The position numbers and the translations under genes are program-made. 33,113 nucleotides of DNA from Nitrospirota bacterium (GTDB lineage: Bacteria; Nitrospirota; Thermodesulfovibrionia; UBA6902): positions 1-33,113 of the forward strand of contig JACRHD010000062.1 in the NCBI GenBank assembly GCA_016234115.1, given 5' to 3'. Positions 1 through 8,376 of the stretch are shown here, piece after piece (positions within the stretch are counted from its first letter, which is position 1; each line of letters begins with the position of its first letter). The notes below the pieces were generated by a model. The model saw only the letters and a program-made list of their open reading frames with translations, was not told where the DNA came from and searched no databases.

Positions 1-2
1 AG

Positions 3-347
3 GGCAACACTATCAGCAACTCCGCAGCCAATGAGGGAATCAGCATCGACACTTTAGGCAATGCGGCGGTCACCGCCTTCGTAACCGGCAACGCGATATC
101 TCTCAGCGGAGCGGCGACCGACTTTCGTACCGCAATCGCCGCGGCCAGTACGGCAACTGTGTGCCTGGAACTTTCCGGCAACGTCAACGCTACTACCAAT
201 TCCACCTTCAGGGTGGACAACAACTCCGGGGTCATCGGCGCCTTCCGGTTCTTCGAAGGGGCAAATGATACCCTGGCAACTCGACTCCCTCTCGGCTCGA
301 TTACCGGTGTGGCCCGTGGGACCTGCGGAGTTCCACCAGTACCGTAA
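3..347 (+). CDS. C-terminal fragment of a surface beta-strand/beta-helix repeat protein (5' end outside window)
   Basis: The frame is open from base 3 to a TAA at 345-347 (114 residues), so the gene starts upstream of the window. The visible protein is rich in Gly, Ala, Asn, Ser and Thr with short alternating beta-type stretches (for example GNAISLSGAATDF), typical of large exported proteins with parallel beta-helix or polymorphic beta-strand repeats. The end carries an isolated cysteine pair (VCLELSGN and RGTCGVPP), as often seen in the closing module of such proteins. No membrane anchor or sorting signal is visible at the C-terminus. An imperfect inverted repeat follows: GGATACTCAT near 358-367 pairs with ATGAGTATTCC near 404-414, and may mark the transcript end. 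The function cannot be named from this fragment. Confidence 0.6.
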   Translation, partial: GNTISNSAANEGISIDTLGNAAVTAFVTGNAISLSGAATDFRTAIAAASTATVCLELSGNVNATTNSTFRVDNNSGVIGAFRFFEGANDTLATRLPLGSITGVARGTCGVPPVP

Positions 348-431
348 ACCTTATGGTGGATACTCATCAATAATGCATGCAACCTTTGAATGGAGTTCTT
401 CATGAGTATTCCTTATTAAGGAATCACCCGA

Positions 432-460
432 TTGATTATAATTTCAATTTCATATTAATA
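432..460 (+). promoter_or_regulatory. possible weak sigma-70 promoter of the sigma-54 activator gene
   Basis: TTGATT at 432-437 is separated by 17 nt from TTAATA at 455-460, in an AT-rich stretch about 35 nt before the start codon at 495. Both boxes are imperfect, so this is only a candidate. Confidence 0.25.
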
Positions 461-494
461 TAGGCTAAATATCTTAAAAGGGAAATCGGGTCAA

Positions 495-2240
495 ATGGGT
501 CCCCGCAGGAAAACAGAGACGGACGATTTTTTCACTTCTATTCTTGAGAACATTGCGGAAGGCATCGTCGTCATCGGGCTGGACAAGAAGATTATCTACA
601 TAAACAGAACAGCCCGGAACCTTATCGGCCTGCAGAACGAGGCTGTAGGGGGACGGCCCTGCATGGAGATATTCCGCACGGAGCTGTGCTCCCATTCCTG
701 CCCCCTCGATTCGGACAAGCATATCAGTTGCGCCTCCCACTTTATGAATGTGAAGATGTACAAAAGGGAAGACACGGACTCGATACCTCTTTGCCTCAAC
801 GTCGCGCCCCTCGAAAGCAGCACGGGAAAACCAATCGGCATTATTGAAAACTTCAGGCCGATGAGCGAGGCGGTCAGGATAATAGAAACCCTTGAAAAAA
901 GCAATGTAATACTCTCACAGGAGAAAAATAAAATATCGTCTATCATCGACAGCCTTGCGGACGGGGTATTTACCGTGGACAGGACCCTCAGGATAACGAG
1001 CTTCAACAGGGGGATGGAGAGGCTGACGGGCCAGACGGAGCAGGAGGCGATAGGCAGAGACTGCAGGGACGTCTTATGCGCCGATAACTGCGGTTCGAAT
1101 TGTCCTCTTTCATATACGCTGAAAAACGGTTACGGACTGGCGAATTTCATGGAGCGCATCGCGGGAAACAGCGGCAACATTATCCCGGTTTATATGAGCA
1201 CCGCGTTTCTTAAAGACGGGACGGAGGAGCGGGGACTCATTGCCACCATAAGAGACGCCTCGGAGATAGAGAACCTGAAAAAGGAAATGAATGACAGGTA
1301 CCAGTTCTCCAACATCATCGGCAAGAGCGTGCCCCTTCAGCAGATCTTCGAGCTGATAGAGGCCCTGCGCGACACCGACTGCGCCGTGCTCATAGAAGGG
1401 GAGAGCGGCACAGGAAAGGAACTTGTCGCGAGGGCGATACACCATGAGAGCGAGAGAAGGAACAAGCCCTTTATCAAAGTAAACTGCAGCGCGATTGTAG
1501 AGGGGCTATTCGAGAGCGAGCTGTTCGGGCACGTGAAAGGGGCCTTTACCGGCGCGATAAAAGACAAGGAAGGTAAATTCGAGCTTGCCGACGGCGGCTC
1601 CATATTCCTCGATGAAATAGGCGAAATGCCCATGTCCCTGCAATCCAAACTCCTGAGGGTAATCCAGGACATGGAGTTTGAGCGCGTCGGCGATACAAGG
1701 ACCAGAAAGGTTGACGTCCGGGTAATAGCCGCCACAAACAGGGACCTGCAGGAGGAGATAGGGGCCTGCAATTTCAGGGACGATCTGTATTACCGCCTCT
1801 GCATAGTCCCTGTCAAAATGCCCCCGCTGAGGGAACGCAGGGAAGACATCCCTCTGCTTGTGCGCCATTTTTTGGAAAAATGCTCCATCAAATCCCCGAA
1901 CAGGCCCGTAATCGAAGAGGTGACCCCGGCGGCGATGTCCGCGCTTATGGATTATCACTGGCCGGGCAACATCCGGGAGCTTGAAAACGCGGTCGAGCAC
2001 GCGTTTATCCGCTCAAAAAGGACTGTGATTGAATTAGAGTCGCTTCCGTCTTCAGTAAGGACCATCGCCGTCAGTGAAAGCCCCGGTCTGAAATCCCTGA
2101 TGTCCGGGCAGACGGTCGGGGAAAACAACATCAGGCAGATACTGAGTCAGTACCACGGCAGCAAGTCAAAAACCGCGAAGGCGCTGGGGCTCAGCAGGAC
2201 CACCCTCTGGAGAAAATTAAAGCAGAACGATGTTCAGTAG
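495..2240 (+). CDS. sigma-54-dependent transcriptional activator with two cysteine-containing PAS domains
   Basis: A 581-residue bacterial enhancer-binding protein. PAS 1 covers about residues 12-120 and PAS 2 about 145-258. The AAA+ domain (272-500) has Walker A GESGTGKE (302-309), the sigma-54 contact loop GAFTGA (349-354), Walker B IFLDEIGE (370-377) and WPGNIREL (489-496). A Fis-type helix-turn-helix lies at 543-578 (SKSKTAKALGLSRTTLWRKL). No receiver domain is present, so the signal should enter through the PAS domains rather than by phosphorylation. Each PAS domain has a CP-type cysteine cluster: CSHSCPL (65-71) and CADNCGSNCPL (195-205). These may bind a metal or a redox cofactor (inference). 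The start follows an AAGGG stretch near 479. The helicase gene lies 137 nt downstream across a heptad palindrome, so co-transcription is uncertain. The target promoters are unknown. Confidence 0.9.
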   Translation: MGPRRKTETDDFFTSILENIAEGIVVIGLDKKIIYINRTARNLIGLQNEAVGGRPCMEIFRTELCSHSCPLDSDKHISCASHFMNVKMYKREDTDSIPLCLNVAPLESSTGKPIGIIENFRPMSEAVRIIETLEKSNVILSQEKNKISSIIDSLADGVFTVDRTLRITSFNRGMERLTGQTEQEAIGRDCRDVLCADNCGSNCPLSYTLKNGYGLANFMERIAGNSGNIIPVYMSTAFLKDGTEERGLIATIRDASEIENLKKEMNDRYQFSNIIGKSVPLQQIFELIEALRDTDCAVLIEGESGTGKELVARAIHHESERRNKPFIKVNCSAIVEGLFESELFGHVKGAFTGAIKDKEGKFELADGGSIFLDEIGEMPMSLQSKLLRVIQDMEFERVGDTRTRKVDVRVIAATNRDLQEEIGACNFRDDLYYRLCIVPVKMPPLRERREDIPLLVRHFLEKCSIKSPNRPVIEEVTPAAMSALMDYHWPGNIRELENAVEHAFIRSKRTVIELESLPSSVRTIAVSESPGLKSLMSGQTVGENNIRQILSQYHGSKSKTAKALGLSRTTLWRKLKQNDVQ

Positions 2241-2275
2241 TTCCCAAACATCTTTCAGGCGCAAAGACAAAATTG

Positions 2276-2356
2276 AGTAGCAAGTAGTTAGTAGTTAAGG
2301 GGAAAGATTCCAAGAGGTTATTCCCTTAACTACTAACTACCCGCTACTAACTACTT
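2276..2356. repeat. heptad palindrome A
   Basis: The left arm is four 7-nt words: AGTAGCA, AGTAGTT, AGTAGTT, AAGGGGA (2276-2303). The right arm is five words: TCCCTTA, ACTACTA, ACTACCC, GCTACTA, ACTACTT (2322-2356). The arms are complementary and separated by 18 nt, so the transcript could fold into a long imperfect hairpin. It fills most of the gap between the activator and helicase genes. Confidence 0.85.
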
Positions 2357-2377
2357 TCTGTTAATATATACATCCCG

Positions 2378-4396
2378 ATGGAAATTTACGGAGAAATATC
2401 GCGTCTCAATCCAAGGCAGAAGGAGGCGGTCCTGCATACGGACGGCCCGCTCCTGGTCCTTGCGGGCGCCGGTTCAGGCAAGACAAGGGTCATAACCATG
2501 CGCACTGCTTACCTGATACACACCGGAGTCAGCGCGGGCTCGGTCCTGGCGGTCACCTTTACCAATAAGGCCGCGAGGGAGATGAAGGAAAGGGTAAAGT
2601 CCATGGTGAAGGGCGGCAACGGCGGACCTGTCATCTCTACATTCCATTCCCTCTGCCTCAGGATCCTCAGGCGCGAGATCGAACACTTAGGCTACAGGAA
2701 GGACTTCACTATCTATGACACCTCAGAGCAGGTCTCGGTGCTCAGGAATATCCTGTCGGAGATCAGGTTCTATGACAAAAGTTTCAAGGCGGAGGACATA
2801 TTAGAGAGGATAAGCAGGTCGAAAAACGATTTCACCCCGCAGGCCGCTCCTGCTGAGGAGGACCCTGTGGAGGAGGCCTCTGCGGTAATTCTTCCACGCT
2901 ATCGCGAGGCGCTGAAGGCGATGAACGCCCTTGACTTCGACGACCTTCTGCTGCTCGCGCTCAAGCTCTTCAGGGAACACCCTGACGTCCTTGAAAAGTA
3001 CAGGGAGCGGTTCCGGTATTTAATGGTCGACGAATATCAGGACACAAACCGGGTCCAGTATGATTTCGTCAAGCTGCTTGCGGGACAGAGGAGGAACCTC
3101 TGCGTGGTAGGGGACGACGACCAGTCCATATACGGCTGGAGGGGCGCGGACTTAGGCAACATCCTCGATTTTGAGAGGGACTTCCCCGGGACAGTAACGG
3201 TGAGGCTTGAACAGAACTACCGCTCCCGCGGACATATCCTCAAAGCGGCCAACGGAGTGATAAGCAATAACAGAAGGAGAATGGAAAAGTCCCTCTGGAC
3301 CGACAGGGGCGACGGCCCGAAGGTCCACATCTTCAGGGCCTCAGGCACTGAAGACGAGGCGGAATGGATTGTCGACAGGATTTCCGTGTTGACTCAGGTG
3401 AAAAATCTTCCCTGCGAAGAAATAGCGGTCATCTACAGGGCCAACATTTTTTCCAGACCCTTTGAAGAGGCGCTGAGGAAACAGAGAATTCCGTATTCGG
3501 TCGTGGGCGGGACGAGTTATTTCGAGCGCACCGAGATCAGGGACCTCGCGGCTTATCTCAAGATCATTGCCAACCCTTCGGACGACCTGAGCCTGCTGAG
3601 GGCTGCCAACGTTCCGAAGAGGGGATTAGGGACCACGGCCCTTGGCGCGTTTGCGGATTTTGCGCGCACCGGTTCTGTAAGTATTTTAGAGGCCTTCGGC
3701 AAGGCGTCGGAAGTACCCGGCGTCAGCCCGAGGGCGGCTGCGGCGGCAGAAAGATTTTTCACACTTATCGGCCGTTACCGGGACATGTTTATGAAAGGCA
3801 GGGATATGGGCCAGGCGCTCAGCGCTCTTATAGAGGAAATCAATTACAGAGACCATATACTCGCTCTTTACAAGACCCCTGAGGCCGCATACGGCAGGTC
3901 GGAAAATATAGACGGGTTTATCGGCTCCATGACCCACTATGAATCTACTGACGTCGCGCCTTCACTTCACGGCTTCCTTGAGACGATGGCCCTTACCGAC
4001 ATGATCGAGGAGAAGGAGGAAAAAGACGCGCGAGGCGTGACCCTGATATCGTTCCACTCGGCAAAGGGGCTGGAATTCCCCGTGGTGTTTATCGCCGGCG
4101 CCGAGGAGGACATAATCCCCCACAAAAAATCAGCGGACAGCGAGGAAGGTATAGAGGAGGAGAGAAGGCTTTTTTATGTGGGGATAACAAGGGCGATGAA
4201 TGAGTTGTACATTACGTACACGGACCACAGGATAAAATACGGAAAGAAGACGCCGTCCCTCCCCACCAGGTTTTTAATAGAGCTTCCCGAAGAAGCGGTC
4301 AGCACCCTCGACAGGTTCGAGAAGATGGAGCCTGAAGAGGAGAAGGTGTACGTAGATAATTTGTATAAGAACTTTATGGCAAAATTTGGAGACTGA
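2378..4396 (+). CDS. UvrD/Rep/PcrA-type superfamily 1A DNA helicase
   Basis: A 672-residue ATP-dependent 3'-5' DNA helicase of the UvrD/Rep/PcrA family, which acts in repair, replication restart and removal of proteins from DNA. Visible motifs: Q motif LNPRQKEAV (10-18), Walker A AGAGSGKTR (29-37), Ia AVTFTNKAAREMKER (58-72), II VDEYQDT (217-223), III GDDDQSIYGWRG (245-256), IV LEQNYRS (277-283), V FHSAKGLEFPVVFIAG (about 557-572) and VI ERRLFYVGITRA (about 594-605). The chain stops shortly after motif VI with an acidic tail. That is Rep-like in length and lacks the C-terminal Tudor-like domain of most PcrA/UvrD proteins. A free-standing protein resembling that domain is encoded at 9434-9961. 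No clear Shine-Dalgarno precedes the ATG. The helicase assignment is firm; choosing among uvrD, rep and pcrA is not. Confidence 0.93.
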   Translation: MEIYGEISRLNPRQKEAVLHTDGPLLVLAGAGSGKTRVITMRTAYLIHTGVSAGSVLAVTFTNKAAREMKERVKSMVKGGNGGPVISTFHSLCLRILRREIEHLGYRKDFTIYDTSEQVSVLRNILSEIRFYDKSFKAEDILERISRSKNDFTPQAAPAEEDPVEEASAVILPRYREALKAMNALDFDDLLLLALKLFREHPDVLEKYRERFRYLMVDEYQDTNRVQYDFVKLLAGQRRNLCVVGDDDQSIYGWRGADLGNILDFERDFPGTVTVRLEQNYRSRGHILKAANGVISNNRRRMEKSLWTDRGDGPKVHIFRASGTEDEAEWIVDRISVLTQVKNLPCEEIAVIYRANIFSRPFEEALRKQRIPYSVVGGTSYFERTEIRDLAAYLKIIANPSDDLSLLRAANVPKRGLGTTALGAFADFARTGSVSILEAFGKASEVPGVSPRAAAAAERFFTLIGRYRDMFMKGRDMGQALSALIEEINYRDHILALYKTPEAAYGRSENIDGFIGSMTHYESTDVAPSLHGFLETMALTDMIEEKEEKDARGVTLISFHSAKGLEFPVVFIAGAEEDIIPHKKSADSEEGIEEERRLFYVGITRAMNELYITYTDHRIKYGKKTPSLPTRFLIELPEEAVSTLDRFEKMEPEEEKVYVDNLYKNFMAKFGD

Positions 4397-4410
4397 AAGA
4401 AGAGAGAAAC

Positions 4411-4482
4411 GAGTTAAGAGTTAGGAGTCAAGAGTTAAGCGAAATCGTAATTCGTAACTCATAACCCATAACTCTTAACTCT
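4411..4482. repeat. heptad palindrome B
   Basis: The left arm words are GAGTTAA, GAGTTAG, GAGTCAA, GAGTTAA (4411-4438). The right arm words are TAACTCA, TAACCCA, TAACTCT, TAACTCT (4455-4482). It separates the helicase gene from tex and ends about 35 nt before the preferred tex start. Confidence 0.85.
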
Positions 4483-4517
4483 ATTTTTTGTCTCTGTGGA
4501 AAAAAAATGAGGTGAAG

Positions 4518-6818
4518 GTGAACGAATTACATATTTCCATAATCGCAAAAGAATTAGGCGTCAAACCGTCGCAGGTAATGGCCGCGGCGGGACTGCTCGA
4601 CGAAGGGGCGACAGTGCCCTTTATATCCCGTTACCGGAAGGAAGCCACCGGCAGCCTCGACGAGGTTGCTGTTGCCGCTATCAGGGACAGGACTGAACAA
4701 CTGCGTGAACTGGACAGCCGCCGCGAGGCCGTCATCAAATCCCTTGAAGAGCGCGGACTGCTTACGGATGAATTAAAACAAAAAATAGCCGAAGCTGAAT
4801 CCATGACTGTCCTTGAGGATATTTATCTGCCCTTCCGTCCCAAACGTCGCACGCGCGCGACTATCGCGAAGGAGAAGGGACTTGAACCGCTCGCCCTGAA
4901 AATTTACGAACAGGCGGAAATGGACGTCGAAGCAGAGGCGCTGGCGTTTGTTGACGCTGAAAAGGGGGTCGCGACCGTTGAGGAGGCCCTTGCAGGGGCG
5001 CGGGACATCATCGCGGAATGGGTCAGCGAGGACCGGCAGGCCCGTGAAAAGATGCGGTCTCTCTTTTCGGACAAGGGCGTCATGCGTTCAAAGGTTGTCC
5101 CTGGCAAAGAAGAGGAAGGCCTAAAGTACAAAGATTATTATGAATGGGAAGAACCGGTTGCAAAGGCGCCTTCGCACAGGGCCCTGGCGATCAGGCGTGG
5201 AGAGAAAGAAGGATTTCTCATCCTCCGGATATTGCCGCCTGAAGATGAGGCGCTTGTTCTCCTTGAAGCCCTCTTTGTAAAGGGAGACGGACCGGCTTCC
5301 GCACAGGTGAAGGCCGCGGTCCATGACGGCTTTAAACGCCTCCTGTCTCCCTCCATGGAGGCAGAGACACGCCTCGCTGTAAAAAAGCGGGCGGATGAAG
5401 ACGCGATACGCGTCTTTGTCGGAAACGTGAGACAGCTCCTGCTTTCTCCGCCGCTTGGCAGAAAGAACGTGCTTGCCGTTGACCCGGGTTTCAGGACCGG
5501 CTGCAAGGTCGTATGTCTCGACCGGCAGGGTAAGCTGCTCCGGAACGAGACCATATATCCTCATTTTTCGGAAAAGGGCTCAGCGGACGCCGCGCAGAAA
5601 ATAAAGGAGCTTTGCGAGAGTTTTTCAATCGAGGCGATAGCCATTGGAAACGGCACGGCCGGGAGAGAGACAGAGGCGTTTATCAGGGGACTCGGCCTTC
5701 CGGCAGAGATAACTATCGTGATGGTGAATGAAAGCGGCGCTTCCATCTATTCCGCTTCCGACGTCGCGCGGGAGGAATTTCCCGATTATGACGTGACTGT
5801 AAGGGGCTCGGTCTCCATCGGTCGCCGCCTCATGGACCCGCTTGCCGAATTAGTGAAGATAGACCCGAAATCAATAGGCGTCGGGCAGTACCAGCACGAC
5901 GTCGATCAGACCGCATTGAAGAAGAGCCTCGATGACGTTGTCGTCAGTTGTGTAAACGGCGTGGGTGTGGAAGTGAATACGTCGAGCCGTCAGCTCCTTA
6001 CTTATGTCTCCGGGCTCGGGCCGCAGCTTGCAAAGGGCATTGTGGAATACAGGAATGAACACGGCCCGTTCATGTCGCGCGAAGAGCTGAAAAAAATCCC
6101 CCGTCTCGGCCCCAGGGCGTTTGAACAGGCGGCGGGCTTCCTGCGCATACGCGATGGAGAAAACCCCCTGGACGGAAGCGCAGTCCATCCTGAAAGCTAT
6201 CACATCGTATATGCGATGGCTCAGGACACGGGAAGCTCCGTGGCCGACCTTATGAAGGACGGAGGACTCAGGGCGAAGATCGACCTTTCCCGCTACGTGA
6301 CGGACACCGTGGGTATGCCGACCCTGAACGACATCATGAGCGAGCTCGCAAAACCGGGAAGGGACCCCAGGGAGAAATTCGAGACCTTCGGTTTCGCTGA
6401 AGGAGTCGCGAAGATCGAAGACGTAAAACCCGGCATGAAGCTCCCCGGCATCGTCACAAATGTCGCGGCCTTCGGGGCCTTCGTGGACATCGGCGTGCAC
6501 CAGGACGGGCTTGTGCATATTAGCGAGTTGTCGGACCGCTATGTGAAGGACCCGGCGCAGGTTGTGAAGGTACAGCAGAGGGTGACTGTTACGGTGTTGG
6601 AAGTGGACCTTCCGAGAAAACGCATTTCCCTCTCTCTGAGGAGCTTGAGCCCGGAAGAGAGGAAGCTGGAAAAGGAAACGCTGCCGAGACGCGTAGCTCC
6701 GGAAGTTAAAGAACAGAAGCCTGCCCCAAGACCTCACAAAGACAGGAAGAAGCCTTCCCCCTATGCAAACAATCCGTTTTATGAGGCGTTTATGAAAAAG
6801 AAAGAGGAAAATAAGTAA
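4518..6818 (+). CDS. tex: Tex family RNA-binding transcription accessory protein
   Basis: Cytoplasmic nucleic-acid-binding protein of the Tex/YhgF/Spt6-like family. The N-terminal motif DEGATVPFISRYRKEATGSLDE is the family hallmark. It is followed by the YqgF/RNase H-like fold (about 316-440, starting NVLAVDPGFRTGCK), helix-hairpin-helix segments (about 497-560, VSGLGPQLAKGIVEYR) and an S1 domain (about 637-710, GIVTNVAAFGAFVDIG). The C-terminus is a basic tail (about 720-766). I prefer the GTG at 4518 because GAGG at 4509-4512 is a usable Shine-Dalgarno and the protein then begins VNELHISIIAKELG, as in homologues. GTG at 4512 and TTG at 4488 are in-frame alternatives. The TAA stop lies inside the first word of palindrome C, convergent with the ABC ATPase gene. 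Confidence 0.93.
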   Translation: MNELHISIIAKELGVKPSQVMAAAGLLDEGATVPFISRYRKEATGSLDEVAVAAIRDRTEQLRELDSRREAVIKSLEERGLLTDELKQKIAEAESMTVLEDIYLPFRPKRRTRATIAKEKGLEPLALKIYEQAEMDVEAEALAFVDAEKGVATVEEALAGARDIIAEWVSEDRQAREKMRSLFSDKGVMRSKVVPGKEEEGLKYKDYYEWEEPVAKAPSHRALAIRRGEKEGFLILRILPPEDEALVLLEALFVKGDGPASAQVKAAVHDGFKRLLSPSMEAETRLAVKKRADEDAIRVFVGNVRQLLLSPPLGRKNVLAVDPGFRTGCKVVCLDRQGKLLRNETIYPHFSEKGSADAAQKIKELCESFSIEAIAIGNGTAGRETEAFIRGLGLPAEITIVMVNESGASIYSASDVAREEFPDYDVTVRGSVSIGRRLMDPLAELVKIDPKSIGVGQYQHDVDQTALKKSLDDVVVSCVNGVGVEVNTSSRQLLTYVSGLGPQLAKGIVEYRNEHGPFMSREELKKIPRLGPRAFEQAAGFLRIRDGENPLDGSAVHPESYHIVYAMAQDTGSSVADLMKDGGLRAKIDLSRYVTDTVGMPTLNDIMSELAKPGRDPREKFETFGFAEGVAKIEDVKPGMKLPGIVTNVAAFGAFVDIGVHQDGLVHISELSDRYVKDPAQVVKVQQRVTVTVLEVDLPRKRISLSLRSLSPEERKLEKETLPRRVAPEVKEQKPAPRPHKDRKKPSPYANNPFYEAFMKKKEENK

Positions 6819-6870
6819 CGAGTGACAAGTAACGGGCAACGAGTAAAGCCTACCGTCACTTGTCACTAAC
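6815..6870. repeat. heptad palindrome C, overlapping both convergent stop codons
   Basis: Words are GTAACGA, GTGACAA, GTAACGG, GCAACGA, GTAAAGC (6815-6849), then CTACCGT, CACTTGT, CACTAAC (6850-6870). The first word contains the TAA of tex (6816-6818). The last contains the complement of the TAG of the ABC gene (6866-6868). It may act as a two-way terminator. Confidence 0.75.
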
Positions 6871-7846
6871 CGTGTCGCCGTCTGTACGCCCTCACTGTTT
6901 CTTTGACCGTATCATCCGCCCCGGCGTCCTGCTCCCGGATCTGCCTGCCCGTCATTCTCAGGAAGACGTCATTCAAGGTCGGCCTCTGCATCCTTACGGA
7001 GAGGACCTTTTCGCCGACCGCCTTGATAATTTCAGGTATGCGCGTATCGCCTTTTGGGGTCGTAAGAAATAATTCATTGTCCTTCTCCGATACCTCGAAG
7101 TTGAACAGTTTTTCTATTTCAAGCCGGGCCTTGAGATTGTCCGAGGTCCTGATATAAATGACGTCTCCGCCCACCGTCTTCTTGAGCTCTTCCGGCGTCC
7201 CTGAGGCGATTATTTTACCGTTGTCGATAATGGCTATCTGATCGCAGACCTCGGCCTCTTCCATGTAATGGGTCGTCATGAAGATCGTGACGTTATGCTT
7301 CTTCGGCAGCCCCACTATGAACTCCCACAGGTTGGCCCTTGTCTGGGGGTCAAGCCCGAGAGTAGGCTCGTCGAGGAACAGTACGCGGGGCCTGTGGATC
7401 ATCCCGCGCGCCACTTCAAGCCTGCGCTTCATGCCGCCTGAGAATTTCTTCACGAGGTCGTCTTTTCTCTCGTAAAGGTTGACGAAATGAAGCGCGTCGT
7501 CGATGCTCCCGCCGATCTCGCTTCTTCGGACATCATACAGGTACGCATGGAACAGCAGGTTTTCATAAGCCGTTAAGTCCTTGTCGAGAGTAGTGTCCTG
7601 AAAGACGATCCCGATGGACTTTCTCACGCCGGAGGGCTCTCTGACGCAGTCATGACCGGCTATGGAAGCCTTTCCTGACGTCGGCGAAAGCAGGGTGCAG
7701 AGGATGTTGATGGTGGTGGTCTTCCCGGCGCCGTTGGGACCCAGAAAACCGAAGATCGTCCCTTCCTCCACTTCAAAGGATATATCGTTTACCGCGATTA
7801 TATTCCCGAACCGCCTGGTGAGGTTTTCAACCCTGATTATCGGCAT
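6866..7846 (-). CDS. ABC transporter ATP-binding protein, DrrA-like with C-terminal extension
   Basis: A 326-residue ABC ATPase of the DrrA/CcmA-like exporter type, expected to power a two-subunit efflux or membrane-modification transporter. Walker A GPNGAGKTTT is at 36-45, the Q-loop VFQD at 81-84, the signature FSGGMKRRLEVARG at 135-148, Walker B VLFLDEPTLGLDP at 155-167 and the H-loop TTHYMEEAE at 191-199. A DUF4162-like segment (about 225-305) follows the nucleotide-binding domain, as is usual for DrrA-type proteins. No permease gene is next to it: tex is convergent on one side and the acetyltransferase gene lies upstream on the other. The partner must be elsewhere, and the substrate is unknown. 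Confidence 0.9.
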   Translation of the reverse strand: MPIIRVENLTRRFGNIIAVNDISFEVEEGTIFGFLGPNGAGKTTTINILCTLLSPTSGKASIAGHDCVREPSGVRKSIGIVFQDTTLDKDLTAYENLLFHAYLYDVRRSEIGGSIDDALHFVNLYERKDDLVKKFSGGMKRRLEVARGMIHRPRVLFLDEPTLGLDPQTRANLWEFIVGLPKKHNVTIFMTTHYMEEAEVCDQIAIIDNGKIIASGTPEELKKTVGGDVIYIRTSDNLKARLEIEKLFNFEVSEKDNELFLTTPKGDTRIPEIIKAVGEKVLSVRMQRPTLNDVFLRMTGRQIREQDAGADDTVKETVRAYRRRHG

Positions 7847-7878
7847 TAAGAGAGTTTAGCAGAAATGAGAGAAGGAGT

Positions 7879-7906
7879 GTAGGGGCGACCCGGCGGGTCG
7901 CCCTAC
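7879..7906. repeat. short GTAGGG/CCCTAC palindrome at the end of the acetyltransferase gene
   Basis: GTAGGGGCGACCCG pairs with CGGGTCGCCCTAC apart from one bulged G. On the minus strand it supplies the TAG stop of the acetyltransferase gene (7903-7905). Palindromes of this composition are common dispersed elements in many bacterial genomes. Here it may act as a terminator between the acetyltransferase and ABC genes. Confidence 0.65.
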
Positions 7907-8376
7907 AGCGCCTTTATGACTGCGATTTCATTGCATTCGGGGAACTTGTGGCACTTCAGGCATTCGCCCCAGATTTTTTGCGGCAGGGAATTTTTGTCTG
8001 CATCCTCAAATCCGATGTCCCTGAAGAACCCGGGATGATAGGTCAGGGCGAACACCTTTTCCACGCCGAGGACCTGGGCCTCGCTGAGGCAGCGTTTGAT
8101 CAGTTTTTTGCCGATGCCCTTGCGCTGGTGATTACTTGAAACGGCAACTGACCGGATCTCGGCAAGGTCTTCCCATAAGACGTGAAGGGCCGCGACCCCG
8201 ATGATCTTTTCGTCTTCCGTGCAGATGAAGAAGTCGCGGATATTTTCATAGATTTCATTTAATGAGCGCGGCAGCATCTCCTCTTTCCTGGCAAACTGGT
8301 TGACGAGGGTATGGATGGTTTTTGCGTCTTTAATCGTCGCTTTTTTAAACTGGTAATCAGGGGCCTTTTTTTTCAT
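7903..8376 (-). CDS. GNAT acetyltransferase, short N-acetylglutamate synthase-like
   Basis: A 157-residue single-domain GNAT protein. The acetyl-CoA loop is at 81-90 (SNHQRKGIGK), and the preceding strand has ALHVLWEDLAEIRSVAV (63-79). The combination of LHVLW, EIRSVAV and the segment VEKVFALTYHPGFFRDIGF matches the stand-alone N-acetylglutamate synthases described in actinobacteria and also found in other phyla; these catalyse the first step of arginine biosynthesis. A cysteine-rich tail CLKCHKFPEC (139-148) is characteristic of this subgroup. The start codon lies inside the end of the ppx-like gene, a 20-nt overlap, so the two are probably translationally coupled. GNAT membership is firm; the N-acetylglutamate synthase role is likely but not proven, as no other arg genes are near. 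Confidence 0.85.
   Translation of the reverse strand: MKKKAPDYQFKKATIKDAKTIHTLVNQFARKEEMLPRSLNEIYENIRDFFICTEDEKIIGVAALHVLWEDLAEIRSVAVSSNHQRKGIGKKLIKRCLSEAQVLGVEKVFALTYHPGFFRDIGFEDADKNSLPQKIWGECLKCHKFPECNEIAVIKAL

Noticed and set aside
4488-4517. TTG start for tex at 4488
   Set aside because: No Shine-Dalgarno precedes it, and the GTG at 4518 matches the family start better, although it cannot be excluded.
5871-6866. 331-codon open frame antisense to tex
   Set aside because: It lies wholly opposite the strongly supported tex gene, has no recognisable domain, and arises from codon bias on the other strand.
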